A program made the position numbers and the translations under genes. The notes under the pieces were generated by a model. It had not been told where the DNA came from. It ran no database searches and worked only from the letters and a program-made list of their open reading frames with translations. This document shows positions 1-9,015 of a stretch of 64,000 bases of DNA, in pieces. Position 1 is the stretch's first letter. The number at the start of each line of letters is the position of its first letter. The stretch lies in contig NZ_AP017652.1 of NCBI RefSeq assembly GCF_002355895.1, positions 1,149,001 to 1,213,000 of the forward strand, given 5' to 3'. This DNA comes from Streptococcus sp. NPS 308. Its GTDB lineage: Bacteria; Bacillota; Bacilli; Lactobacillales; Streptococcaceae.

Positions 1-790
1 CTGGAACAAAGTTTGCTGCGAGGGCTGCATGGCGAGCACTCTTATAGTTGCGAACTTTTGCGCGGTAGTTTTGCACTTTAACATTTGTCTGCAAAGTCTT
101 AGCATAAGTGTGTTGGAATTGCTCGTATGTCGCATAAAGGGCTTCATAGGCACCACGACGCACTTCACGGTTTTTAGACTCCATCAAACGGATGTAAGTA
201 CCGTGTGAGAGTTGTACTTCATTGCCTTCGTCATCAAGAACGTATGGGAAGCTAATATCCGCATTATCCAAAATAGCAAAGGTTTCACTAGCAGCGCCAA
301 AGATTTCTCCTGCTCCAGCAAGCAATTCTTCTTCACGTTGCGAAAGAACATGGTCTTTCTTTTGCAAGAGCTTGTCAAAAAAGTGCTTATAAACTTGGAG
401 TTTTGGTTGAGCTTCTAGGAAGGCCGCATACTGCTCCTCACTAATCTCCATAAACTCAGGTTCATAGAATGAAAAGGCTTGTTCTAACTGACTGTATAAG
501 GTCATAGCCTTAGCATAGTACTCCTGATACTTGGCTTCACGCGTGTCTTGGTCATTTTTCATATGTGCATAGACATAAAGTTTTTCAACTTGGCGTTCCA
601 AGTCAAGTGAGAATTCTGTAATCTCAAGCAAACTGTCTGCTCTGTCCAAGAGATGCCCCTCATACTGGGCTGCTGTTTGTACTTTTTCAGTTAAGTCTTT
701 CAAGGCTTCTTCCCAAGCTTGATCTGTTGGGTAGATTGTTGAAAGATCCCATGTATCTTTTTCATTTATTTCATGTCGTTGTAATACCAT
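1..790 (-). CDS. pepF: Oligoendopeptidase F, N-terminal part (runs off window)
   Basis: Cytoplasmic zinc metallopeptidase of family M3 that cleaves short peptides after uptake. About 263 N-terminal residues are in the window; the HExxH active site lies beyond the left edge. The protein opens [20 protein letters not shown], typical of streptococcal PepF, whose usual length is about 600 residues. The ATG at 790 is preceded by a strong GGAGGAAT ribosome site. It lies 18 bp downstream of coiA on the same strand and may be read with it, as in pneumococcus (known order coiA-pepF). The frame is intact to the edge. Confidence 0.93.
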   Translation of the reverse strand, partial: MVLQRHEINEKDTWDLSTIYPTDQAWEEALKDLTEKVQTAAQYEGHLLDRADSLLEITEFSLDLERQVEKLYVYAHMKNDQDTREAKYQEYYAKAMTLYSQLEQAFSFYEPEFMEISEEQYAAFLEAQPKLQVYKHFFDKLLQKKDHVLSQREEELLAGAGEIFGAASETFAILDNADISFPYVLDDEGNEVQLSHGTYIRLMESKNREVRRGAYEALYATYEQFQHTYAKTLQTNVKVQNYRAKVRNYKSARHAALAANFVP

Positions 791-808
791 AAGATTCCTC
801 CATCCTTT

Positions 809-1765
809 CTATTTTACCACATTTTTTGAGAAATATAAGTGATAAAAGGCTGGTGGATAGAGCTTTTGGCGATTATTTTTCGGATTTTTTTGATAGTAAG
901 CCTGAAAATTTCTATAATAGCTAGTCAAATCCGTTTCAATCTGCAAAAAATCACCTGACTCTATCGGTCTGACCTGGGGATACCAGTCGTCCAGTTGATG
1001 GTTTAATAGATTGTCTCTTTGATAATAAGCTTCCTCCTGCTTCTTCATCCAGTAGGACGTTTGGTAGTACAACTGCTGGCGAATGTAGTGACAGATAGTG
1101 GAATCTTGCACAACTGCAAAACGAGGTAGTTTTTGTTTTTGATAAGGAAATCGTAGGATTTCCAAGAGATTTCCTTGACCATAGGGAAATTCTTTGACCT
1201 GAAAATGAAGCTTGCCACGTAGGTCCTGATGCAAAAGATATTTGAGTCTCAAAACTTGTTTTTTGAAATCTAGTTCCCAAACATAGAAACCCATATTTTG
1301 ACTAAAATAGAGAAATCCCCTTTGCAGTTGTGTTAATCGCTCCTTTAACCAGAGTTTTTCTCCCAGTAGCCAAATAACTTTGTAGCCCTGACTACGGTAG
1401 CCTTGACTTCTGTCGCCTAAAAGCTTTTGAGACAAGGGACTGCACTGAACCTCCAGAGCTAGTTTCTCATTGACGAGAACATCTGCTATCTGCTGAATCT
1501 CGGGCAGACTATATTCTAAGGCGACCTGATTGTCCTTCTTGGCCCAGTGATAAAGGGCCTCTTTGTTGCCCATGTGTTCTGGACTTTCATTCTCGAAAAT
1601 AGCCATGCAATCCCTTAACCTTTCATGGGCAAAATGCGTCCGAATACTCTGTCCTTGGCGTAATCGTAGTCTGCCCCCACAGGCTGGACAAGTATAAGCT
1701 TGCTTGGTAACATCTTTTTCGAGAGCATTCACCAAATTTCCCTTGGCATCTCTGGCTACAAACAT
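809..1765 (-). CDS. coiA: Competence protein CoiA
   Basis: Late-competence cytoplasmic protein needed for recombination of incoming single-stranded DNA, working with RecA and DprA. 318 residues, the family's usual length. The N-terminus carries a zinc-like CPACGGRL motif followed by THFAH, then a nuclease-like fold segment with ALEVQCSPLS and KVIWLLGEKLW. A short in-line repetition (RSQGYRSQGY) sits just before the latter. The ATG at 1765 has an AAGGAGG ribosome site. A ComX box lies 22 bp upstream, so expression is expected only during competence. pepF follows directly. Confidence 0.96.
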   Translation of the reverse strand: MFVARDAKGNLVNALEKDVTKQAYTCPACGGRLRLRQGQSIRTHFAHERLRDCMAIFENESPEHMGNKEALYHWAKKDNQVALEYSLPEIQQIADVLVNEKLALEVQCSPLSQKLLGDRSQGYRSQGYKVIWLLGEKLWLKERLTQLQRGFLYFSQNMGFYVWELDFKKQVLRLKYLLHQDLRGKLHFQVKEFPYGQGNLLEILRFPYQKQKLPRFAVVQDSTICHYIRQQLYYQTSYWMKKQEEAYYQRDNLLNHQLDDWYPQVRPIESGDFLQIETDLTSYYRNFQAYYQKNPKNNRQKLYPPAFYHLYFSKNVVK

Positions 1766-1786
1766 GGTCTACCTCCTTTTCTCATT

Positions 1787-1794
1787 TATTCGAA
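1787..1794 (-). promoter_or_regulatory. ComX (cin/com) box of coiA
   Basis: On the minus strand this reads TTCGAATA, one base away from the streptococcal late-competence box TACGAATA. It is 22 bp upstream of the coiA ATG, the expected place for the -10-like element recognised by the alternative sigma factor ComX. Confidence 0.85.
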
Positions 1795-1830
1795 AAAAAC
1801 TAAAAAAGACTGGAATTCCAGCCTTTTCGG

Positions 1831-2208
1831 TTAAAGCTGCAAGCGACTTTCTAAAGCCTGCGTCAATACTTCAGAATAGTTCACTTTTTCACGATCTGCC
1901 AATCTGACCAACCACTTTGAAACCGTGACATTCTTTCGAATCGCCTTATTATTTTTCACAAAAGGCAATGGATTTACTTGAATCAAAGTTACAAATCCAT
2001 CAGGGGCTTTCAACTTAGCAATGTCACTAGGAGCAGGCAAAGCCAGTCCTTCGTCAATATAAGAAGCTAACACACTTTCAAGCATTTCATGAGCATTTTT
2101 CATGGCAAGTTCAATAGTTGCCCCCTCTGTCCCGCCTCCAAATTCAGGGAATTCATCCCAATATCCTTTGCCTTCCCTATGAAAAATAGTAGGATAAGAT
2201 TTTAGCAT
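1831..2208 (-). CDS. hicB: HicB-type antitoxin
   Basis: Antitoxin partner of HicA. 125 residues: an N-terminal HicB fold (YPTIFHREGKGYWDEFPEF, then GGTEGATIELAMKNAHEML) and a C-terminal ribbon-helix-helix-like DNA-binding tail (KNVTVSKWLVRLADREKVNY). The start at 2208 is chosen because GGAGGTGTGTT lies directly before it; a longer frame to 2229 has no such site. It lies 26 bp after hicA, in the toxin-first order usual for hicAB. It should bind HicA and repress the shared promoter. It is part of an island between coiA and tehB. Confidence 0.9.
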   Translation of the reverse strand: MLKSYPTIFHREGKGYWDEFPEFGGGTEGATIELAMKNAHEMLESVLASYIDEGLALPAPSDIAKLKAPDGFVTLIQVNPLPFVKNNKAIRKNVTVSKWLVRLADREKVNYSEVLTQALESRLQL

Positions 2209-2234
2209 AACACACCTCCACTGTTCCAAATCTA

Positions 2235-2423
2235 CTACAAGCCCAAATCTTTTAATATTTTTCTCTCTAAACCTTTTCCTAGATCCTCATTACCATGAAC
2301 TGAAATAGTGACAAGATAGGGGATCCCTTCTTTCTTAAAATGATGATGACTTTCTCTCTTACGTACTTCAATCCATCCATTTGCAAGAGCTAATTTTACC
2401 ATTTCCTTACCTATAATGGGCAT
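2235..2423 (-). CDS. hicA: HicA-type mRNA interferase toxin
   Basis: Small toxin of 62 residues with the double-stranded-RNA-binding-like HicA fold. The family cleaves mRNA using a conserved histidine; here the motif is KRESHHHFKKEG with three adjacent histidines. The C-terminus GKGLERKILKDLGL is also typical. First gene of a two-gene operon with hicB and preceded by a good promoter. The active-site region and length look intact, so the pair is probably functional. Confidence 0.9.
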   Translation of the reverse strand: MPIIGKEMVKLALANGWIEVRKRESHHHFKKEGIPYLVTISVHGNEDLGKGLERKILKDLGL

Positions 2424-2446
2424 TTATAGTCACCTTTCTAATTTAA

Positions 2447-2475
2447 ATTATACTTATAATGCGTATATATGTAAA
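2447..2475 (-). promoter_or_regulatory. hicAB promoter
   Basis: On the minus strand, TTTACA and TATAAT are separated by exactly 17 bp, ending about 24 bp before the hicA start codon. The spacer is AT-rich, and HicB probably binds here. No perfect operator palindrome was identified by eye. Confidence 0.65.
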
Positions 2476-2568
2476 TCCTTCTACCTTATCTATTCGGAAA
2501 AGTATGAATTTTCTTCAACTCACTACAGTTGACAAAGAGCTATTTTTTATATTAAAACAAGTGTCAAA

Positions 2569-2602
2569 ATAAGACAGTAACCTTGAATAGTTACTGTCTT
2601 AT
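2569..2602 (-). terminator. Terminator after surface protein gene
   Basis: A 13-bp inverted repeat (ATAAGACAGTAAC / GTTACTGTCTTAT, 8-base loop) lies 50 bp beyond the stop codon of the surface protein. On the minus strand it is followed by a short TTTTG tract. Confidence 0.7.
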
Positions 2603-2653
2603 CTCATTATTTTTTAAAGCCTTGATAGATTTGACAAATGATAGAAAAGAGAC

Positions 2654-5600
2654 TTATAATCTGGTAACCTTAGAAATATAGTATGGCGTTTTATTTATTC
2701 CACCATCATACTTCTTATTATTTTTCTTCAATAGGTATTTCTGATAAGGTGTAGCAACCCCATCATTAAGATAAGTTTTTACTTCAATGCCATTATCAGA
2801 AACTACCCATTTGTTACTTGGTTCAATATGTAGCGGAGAAGCATATCCTCCTCGCCCACCTTTGGCAACTTCATAGAAAGCTTTGTCTGCCTGTGAATAA
2901 AACCATTCTATCGGAAATTTTTTATCATTAGCCAATTTACGCCATTGTTTCTCAGTATAATCCTTCAAAGGTACACTTACTTTTTTAGCAGGCGCGTGTA
3001 AAGCCTTAATAACATCTTCCAGTTGATAGGTTTTATCCCCTTTATATGTATTGTAATAATCTATTAATTCACCTGGGTTAAACTGGCGCACATACAAAGA
3101 GTCAGCGTTCATAACAGCTTTAGATTTTACCAGTTTAGAAAATTGATAAACATGACCATTGTAAATAATTTCTTTAATAGCAAGTTCATCATCAACAGGC
3201 ACTTTACTTATCGGCTCATTACTTTCTACAAATGCCCAACCTTTATCTTTATTAAAAATTACAGCTCTTGTTAACTTCTCCGGCATTCGTTTTTTGAAAT
3301 CATAAATCCAGTCACCAACTTCTTTTGGTAAATCTTTAACTGGACGACCTGGTAAATAAAGAATAAATTCTTTTCCAGGAGATTTCGCATTTGCTATTCC
3401 ATAAGGTTCAGTTGTATCAATTTTCACACCATTAACAATCTTTGTTTCTCCCGCCTTAGGATAGTCCAAATCAGCTAAAGTCATCTTGTATTCATAGTCA
3501 TTAACTTTAACTAGATTTTTAAATTTACCTGTAAATTTAGAAAGATACATTTGACCATTTGGATAAGTTGAACCAGTAACTCCACGATTCATATCAAGGA
3601 AAGTTCCTTTGACACTACCATCTTTGGAAATGGACATTCCTGTGTACCATCCTCCGGCACCACTAGTAAAGATGAATGGTTTAGTTAGTTTTTCAAATAA
3701 TTCTTCTGGATTGCGAACTAGTTCAACCTTATAATCATTTCCTAAATCAAGCTCATATTTTTTATATATTAATTTACCATCAAATAAGGTTAATTCATAA
3801 TTTAATTCCTTGAATCCTTCGAGATTAAATCCCAGAGTTTTAGCTTGCTTCAAAATTTCTAATTCAGCCTTTAAGGTTAGATAACCAAACTCTTCGATGG
3901 AAATTTTTTTATCATTTATAGAAATAGTTGATGTAATAAGTTTATCATTTTTTCCAGTAATTAGATCTTTCTTATCCTCCACTGAAAGGCTTGTTCTCGA
4001 ATACGAAGATTCTATTCCTAACCCTGCATTAGCAGAAATAGAAACTGTATCTATTCCTAATATTTTGGGTTTTACTTTTATTTCTGGACCACTTTGGACT
4101 GTAGCTTTAGCTTTTACTTCTCCCACTTTCATTGTATGATGGACAGCACGCTTAAATTCAGGAACCCAATTTTGTAACTTTATTGAATTTTGAATTGAAT
4201 ATGTACTTGATACCGAAACAGTTAAACTCCCTTCAACAGTTGTTTTAAGACTTATAGGGATATGTACTGTCACTCCCGTAACCGGTGTAGGTAAAATCAA
4301 TTCTCCCAATGGAATCTCTATTTCTTCTGATGCACTAAATTCTAAAGAACCTTCTGTGGTAAAACTCAATTCATTATTGATATCAAAATTCATAAAATCT
4401 AGTTTAGGAGTCCAGAAATTTAAATCAACAGCCTCTGACCAAACCTTACCTTCAATATTAAATGATAGCGTTCCTTTGATGCTTTTATCATCATTTCTCT
4501 TACCAGACAATGAGACTGATGATGAAAAAGATCCTTCAAGAGAGACACTTCTAAATAGACTTGTATCTGTATTTGATTCTTTTTTTACAGTGACTCCTTT
4601 AGCTGGAATAAAAGTAGCACTACTAATATTAGATGACCAAGCTTTTGTGTTGATATTTTGTACAACCTCGTACAATGATGGAACACTATATTCAATAACT
4701 GATTGATTATTAATAGTGCTAATTGATTTGATTTTGATAGCTTTTGAAGTCTCATAAATCTTAGATGGTGGGACCACAAGAATATCACCTGCTCTGGCAT
4801 TAATTTCTTTAGACAGTACTAATTTTTTCCCATCGTCACTTTCGCTCTGATATTGACCGTCATTAACGTAAATTACCTTGCCTTTTAGATGATAGTCCAC
4901 CATATCATCTGAATATTTTCTTCCTAATTCAAAACGTCCCTTTATATTTTCAATTATCGGATCACCATAAGATAGAGCAGTGACTTTAGCTTCGAAGTCT
5001 TTAGATTTTAAAGTATAAGATTGATTAGAGATTAAATGAGCAAACATATAGCCATCAAAATCAGTATTAACTTCAGTAATTAATTTATTATCTTTATAAA
5101 CTGATATAGATTTTTCTTCAAGTGCATTATTGTTACTATCGTATGCGTGTCCTGAAACAACTACATCTTTCCTAGACAACCCATTTTTGGGGGTACCTAT
5201 ATGATAAACTTTAGTAATTAATGGTATATCTTTGCTAATTACTAATTCCGTTTGTTGTTCTTTGTTACTTAGAACCCGTTTTTTCTTAACATTTACCGTC
5301 ACATAACTAGCTTGAATATCTCGTAATTGTCGCTGACCTTCAAGCATTGTATTATCATAGACTTCTATCGTCTTGATCTGAAGCAACTTTCCTTCATCTG
5401 GTGAAGCAAGATTTAGAAACGGTGTTCTATTTTTTACTAACTCACGAACTTTTTCACGGTCAGTGACGACTGTTTTATTTTCAGATTCAGTAACCTCGAC
5501 TGTATAGTAACTTGAGTTAGGAATTTTTTGTGTTGTAGCTTTGGAATCAGTAGCAAGATTCTCAGCTGAGTTCGCACTTGGTGCTACTTCACTAATGTTT

Positions 5601-7075
5601 GGTTGAGTTCCTATTTTCTTCGTTCCAATCAGAAGAACTTTATTTTGAGGTTCTTCTCTTGTTTCTGAGATTGTTTCCTGTACAGTTTCTACATTATCCA
5701 CTAGGGTAATCTTTTTAGTAGAAACTTTCTTCCCAAGTTTCCCTTCTGTTTCTACCTTAGTCTCACCTTCAGCTAAAGAGCTATCCTTCTTAACAACCAC
5801 TTCAAACGGAATGTCTTCTGTAGAGCGTATAGTACGAATAACTTTTTTGGCTTTAACTATTGTGGACTCTGCAATAGTTTCCAAGCTAGAGCTTGAAGTC
5901 TCAACTGGAGCTGGAATTTCTTCTTTTTTATCCTCTCTTACTGATGATTCTGTTGAAGGTGCTGTTCCTAGATTTTCAATTTCTGAATTTTTTTCAACTG
6001 TTTGTTTAGCAGGGGTTGGGGTAGTTTTAGCTGGCGTCTCATCTTCCACAACTTCCTCAGACAATATTTCCACTAATGTAGATGGGATGACAACATTTGT
6101 TCCCTTAAGAATGTCAGCAGTTGTTTTTTCTTCATATACAGTATCTTTCTTGTAAACTTCAGTTACAGTTCGAATTATAACTGGCTGACCATTCTGAACT
6201 TCTCGTGTTTCAACAGGTTGACTCGTGCTAACTTTTATATAACCAGTGACATCTTCTAAAGTTTTCCCAGAATCATCCACTTTAATAATTTTATCAATAA
6301 CTTTAGGGTCTACAGGCTTAACTGGTTCATCTTCTTTTGGTGGCATTATTGGTTTAATAGGCTCCACTTTACCACTACTACCATCATCAATAGCATCTTT
6401 CCCAGGATTATCCGTTGGAACAATAGTATCCTGAATTTTATTTTCCTTTGCTGGAAGTGAAGTTGCAGGTGTAGTTGGATTCATATCTAGATCTTTTCCA
6501 TCAATGTAACCTACAAACCGATATCCAGAAATATTCACTTTACCATCTGGGAGAGTTGTACCTACTGTTATCATTTCGGTATGGTTATAGTTAGATAAAG
6601 TAGCAACAGTCAAAGCAGATACAGTTGTTACCGTCAAAGCTCCTCCAACCAAAGAGATTGACAAAATACTCTTGACAATCTTCTTATCTGAGTTACCAGA
6701 TTTTTTTATGATATAAGCAACCAACAGTAGACCTGTTCCAATAATAGAAGCCAAGGACAATGCATTACTTCCAGTATCTGGTAAAATATTATTTGTAGTA
6801 TCTCTACGATAGATAACAAACAAATCTGAACCATCTACAAGATCCTTTGGTAACTCGTTTACAATAAGTTTTTTCTCTATTTCTGTTAGCTCATCCATAG
6901 TAGCATATTTATAGTTTACTGTAATATCTGTTTCAGTAGCTGAAGCTGTTTCAAGAGGAAGTGAAGAAAAGCCAATAATCCCAATAACTGCAGACACTGC
7001 CCCAATGCCTGAAACTTTTCTGAGACTAAACCTTCTTCTGCGTTCATATACATTTAACTTATCTTTTTGTTTCAT
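2654..7075 (-). CDS. Large surface protein with N-terminal LPxTG anchor and G5-like domain
   Basis: 1473 residues; function unknown. Residues about 10-45 form a YSIRK-type signal (RRRRFSLRKVSGIGA then a hydrophobic core). LPDTG lies at 98-102, followed by hydrophobic segments at about 106-123 and 136-160. This N-terminal sorting-motif layout is known from pneumococcal Zmp/IgA1 proteases, where most of the protein stays outside after anchoring. A Pro/Ser/Thr/Glu-rich stretch follows, then a G5-like domain near 415-490, a carboxypeptidase-regulatory-like beta domain near 640-690, a long beta-rich region, and near 1135-1200 a domain seen in many Firmicutes extracellular proteins (TSGAGGWYTGMSISKDG). 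I see no HExxH, so it is not a Zmp protease. Ribosome site AAAAGGAG; own promoter and terminator. Confidence 0.85.
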   Translation of the reverse strand: MKQKDKLNVYERRRRFSLRKVSGIGAVSAVIGIIGFSSLPLETASATETDITVNYKYATMDELTEIEKKLIVNELPKDLVDGSDLFVIYRRDTTNNILPDTGSNALSLASIIGTGLLLVAYIIKKSGNSDKKIVKSILSISLVGGALTVTTVSALTVATLSNYNHTEMITVGTTLPDGKVNISGYRFVGYIDGKDLDMNPTTPATSLPAKENKIQDTIVPTDNPGKDAIDDGSSGKVEPIKPIMPPKEDEPVKPVDPKVIDKIIKVDDSGKTLEDVTGYIKVSTSQPVETREVQNGQPVIIRTVTEVYKKDTVYEEKTTADILKGTNVVIPSTLVEILSEEVVEDETPAKTTPTPAKQTVEKNSEIENLGTAPSTESSVREDKKEEIPAPVETSSSSLETIAESTIVKAKKVIRTIRSTEDIPFEVVVKKDSSLAEGETKVETEGKLGKKVSTKKITLVDNVETVQETISETREEPQNKVLLIGTKKIGTQPNISEVAPSANSAENLATDSKATTQKIPNSSYYTVEVTESENKTVVTDREKVRELVKNRTPFLNLASPDEGKLLQIKTIEVYDNTMLEGQRQLRDIQASYVTVNVKKKRVLSNKEQQTELVISKDIPLITKVYHIGTPKNGLSRKDVVVSGHAYDSNNNALEEKSISVYKDNKLITEVNTDFDGYMFAHLISNQSYTLKSKDFEAKVTALSYGDPIIENIKGRFELGRKYSDDMVDYHLKGKVIYVNDGQYQSESDDGKKLVLSKEINARAGDILVVPPSKIYETSKAIKIKSISTINNQSVIEYSVPSLYEVVQNINTKAWSSNISSATFIPAKGVTVKKESNTDTSLFRSVSLEGSFSSSVSLSGKRNDDKSIKGTLSFNIEGKVWSEAVDLNFWTPKLDFMNFDINNELSFTTEGSLEFSASEEIEIPLGELILPTPVTGVTVHIPISLKTTVEGSLTVSVSSTYSIQNSIKLQNWVPEFKRAVHHTMKVGEVKAKATVQSGPEIKVKPKILGIDTVSISANAGLGIESSYSRTSLSVEDKKDLITGKNDKLITSTISINDKKISIEEFGYLTLKAELEILKQAKTLGFNLEGFKELNYELTLFDGKLIYKKYELDLGNDYKVELVRNPEELFEKLTKPFIFTSGAGGWYTGMSISKDGSVKGTFLDMNRGVTGSTYPNGQMYLSKFTGKFKNLVKVNDYEYKMTLADLDYPKAGETKIVNGVKIDTTEPYGIANAKSPGKEFILYLPGRPVKDLPKEVGDWIYDFKKRMPEKLTRAVIFNKDKGWAFVESNEPISKVPVDDELAIKEIIYNGHVYQFSKLVKSKAVMNADSLYVRQFNPGELIDYYNTYKGDKTYQLEDVIKALHAPAKKVSVPLKDYTEKQWRKLANDKKFPIEWFYSQADKAFYEVAKGGRGGYASPLHIEPSNKWVVSDNGIEVKTYLNDGVATPYQKYLLKKNNKKYDGGINKTPYYISKVTRL

Positions 7076-7142
7076 ATTTATCTCCTTTTATATCGATATT
7101 CCAGTTCCGTATATTTAAAACAAAAATTCTCACATCATTCAT

Positions 7143-7172
7143 ATTTTACAACCAATACAACTATTTTGTCAA
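7143..7172 (-). promoter_or_regulatory. Promoter of the surface protein gene
   Basis: Minus-strand TTGACA at 7172-7167 and TAAAAT at 7148-7143 with an 18-bp spacer, giving a leader of about 60 nt. A cre-like half palindrome (TGAAAGCGCTTGACA, 7167-7181) overlaps the -35 box, which hints at CcpA control. Confidence 0.65.
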
Positions 7173-7226
7173 GCGCTTTCATTTTTCGTTAGCAAATTAA
7201 GAACAAATCAAATTGTTCAGTTCAAG

Positions 7227-7660
7227 TTAGACAGCAAGAAGAATTTCTCTGAGCGACTTGTAGTACAATCATTTTTTAGGATAGTTGTTATTCCAATTTT
7301 CAATGAAAGCGACTTCTTTGGGAGTCGTTTTCTTAGTTCATTTATGTAACCATCTATGAATGAGCCTGTTGTGATTGTCATTAGTTCTTCTTTCCAAAGA
7401 GGAACAGGGATATGCATAGTAGATATGTTTCTTAGAAAACACATCAGACAAGTGGTTGAATCCTGTTCAATTATCTGTCGTGATGGAAAGAATTTAATGC
7501 TGTTTTAAGATGAATTTTAGAGCCTGATTGACAGAATCAGCGCTTTTATTTGAAATCAATAAGACTGTCTCACGTTTGATTTCAGTATGGACAGTTTAAA
7601 GAGCTCTTTTCCAAGTAAAGAAGCAATTTTTCTATTTGATTCCCCTTCTTTTTTCCCGAC
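7227..7660 (-). pseudogene. Broken IS30-family transposase
   Basis: Reading three frames of the minus strand recovers pieces of an IS30-type transposase in order. First comes a helix-turn-helix piece (SNRKIASLLGK), then HTEIKRETVLLIS joined directly to SADSVNQALKFILKQ, then ITTDN, then NHNRLIHRWL, KTTPKEVAFIENW and a C-terminal YKSLREILLAV followed by a stop. The central part is deleted and there are several stops and frameshifts, so it is inactive. It marks the edge of the accessory island next to tehB. No clear terminal inverted repeats were seen. Confidence 0.75.
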
Positions 7661-7672
7661 CTTCATGTATGT

Positions 7673-8533
7673 TTATTTTACTTTTTTGGCTAACATGGTC
7701 GCAAAGCGTAGTTGAATGCGATTGCCATTTTCATCACGACGGTGCAGATGTCCTGGATTTTCATTGTACTTGACCAACTCCCAATCCTTGTAGTAGTCCG
7801 CCAACTCCCCTTCTTTAAAAGTGAATGGGAAGTTGACTGAGCAAGGATAATCCTCTGTATCCATGGCACAGACGATAAGGTTATAGCCACCGACCGTGGT
7901 GTGTTGCTGCATATTTTGGATAATAGCTGGAATACGGTCCGCTTGAAGAAACATGAGAACAACTGTCGATACTATGAAATCATAGTCTCGGCTAATGCTG
8001 GCTGAATTGATATCATAAAGTCCTACAGGCATGTCTAGATCCTCTTGCTCTACGATGCTTTGCAAGATTTCAAGGGACAATTCATTTTGATCCACAGCTG
8101 TCACATCAAAACCATTCTGTGCAAGAAAGAGAGAGTTACGGCCTTGACCACAACCCAAATCCAAGGCTCTTCCTGGTTTCACCGTCTGCATGGCCTCTAG
8201 GACCTCTGAATGGACTGGATTGGTCTGGTATTTCTTAGGGAAATAATCCTCAGGTTTACAATAAAATTCCAAGTACCATTCTACATCGTCTGTTGCCGCC
8301 TCTACTCGGTGCCAAGCTTGCGGTTGCGCCATAGGGTTGTCTGCACCTGCCTCAAAGAGGTGCTCAGCTAGAACCTCACCATCTTCGGTTAATTCAATAA
8401 ACTTGAGTGCCCCCTTCAAGACAGTAATTTTTCCCCAAGTGCCGACTTTAGTATTGTGCTTTTGCTGAACAGCTTCAGGCATGGTCTGTTTATTCCACAA
8501 GGGCATCCGTTTATAGGCAATTAGTTTTTCCAT
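7673..8533 (-). CDS. tehB: TehB-like SAM-dependent methyltransferase
   Basis: 286 residues. A cupin-like N-terminal domain (about 1-95) precedes a class I methyltransferase domain with motif [10 protein letters not shown] at about 124-132. This two-domain form of TehB is common in streptococci. The family is named for tellurite resistance through methylation, but its natural substrate is uncertain. It follows smpB by 14 bp on the same strand, so rnr-smpB-tehB may be cotranscribed. The ATG at 8533 has an AGAGGAATAAT ribosome site. Confidence 0.9.
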   Translation of the reverse strand: MEKLIAYKRMPLWNKQTMPEAVQQKHNTKVGTWGKITVLKGALKFIELTEDGEVLAEHLFEAGADNPMAQPQAWHRVEAATDDVEWYLEFYCKPEDYFPKKYQTNPVHSEVLEAMQTVKPGRALDLGCGQGRNSLFLAQNGFDVTAVDQNELSLEILQSIVEQEDLDMPVGLYDINSASISRDYDFIVSTVVLMFLQADRIPAIIQNMQQHTTVGGYNLIVCAMDTEDYPCSVNFPFTFKEGELADYYKDWELVKYNENPGHLHRRDENGNRIQLRFATMLAKKVK

Positions 8534-8547
8534 TATTATTCCTCTTC

Positions 8548-9015
8548 TTATCTCTGGTTCACAGCTTTCATCACACGCGCGATGTCGCGGTTTTGTTCAC
8601 GTCGCTTGATCGACTCCCGTTTGTCATAGTCATGTTTCCCTTTGGCAAGTCCTAAAAGGAGCTTAGCGTATCCATCTTTGAGATAGACTTTGAGGGGTAC
8701 AAGGGTCATTCCTGTCCCTTTGGTCTCTTGTTCCAATTTTTGAATTTGCTTCTTATGGAGCAGGAGTTTGCGACGGCGTTCTGGTTCCTGATTCCAGATA
8801 TTGCCCTCTTCGTAAGGAGCGATATGAACATTGCTCAGCCAGACTTCTCCATTTTTTACTTGGGCAAAGCCGTCCTTGAGATTGATTCGAGCAGCTCGAA
8901 CGCTCTTGATCTCCGTTCCTGTCAGGACCATTCCTGCCTCTAGCGTATCTACGATTGTATAGTCGTGGTGCGCCTTTTTATTTTGTGCGACGACCTTTCC
9001 CTCGCCCTTTGCCAT
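8548..9015 (-). CDS. smpB: SsrA (tmRNA)-binding protein SmpB
   Basis: 155 residues. Binds tmRNA and delivers it to stalled ribosomes for trans-translation. Recognisable blocks are [36 protein letters not shown] and the basic tail [16 protein letters not shown]. The start overlaps the 3' end of rnr by 38 bp, a translational coupling known in related genomes; RNase R itself acts with tmRNA-SmpB in nonstop mRNA decay, so the pairing is functional. Confidence 0.97.
   Translation of the reverse strand: MAKGEGKVVAQNKKAHHDYTIVDTLEAGMVLTGTEIKSVRAARINLKDGFAQVKNGEVWLSNVHIAPYEEGNIWNQEPERRRKLLLHKKQIQKLEQETKGTGMTLVPLKVYLKDGYAKLLLGLAKGKHDYDKRESIKRREQNRDIARVMKAVNQR

Noticed and set aside
2654-7075. ZmpA/B-type zinc metalloprotease
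   Set aside because: The N-terminal anchoring resembles Zmp proteins, but no HExxH motif was found in the whole product.
7217-7444. 75-residue hypothetical protein
   Set aside because: It is an out-of-frame reading through the IS30 transposase remnant; the neighbouring frame gives the transposase peptides.
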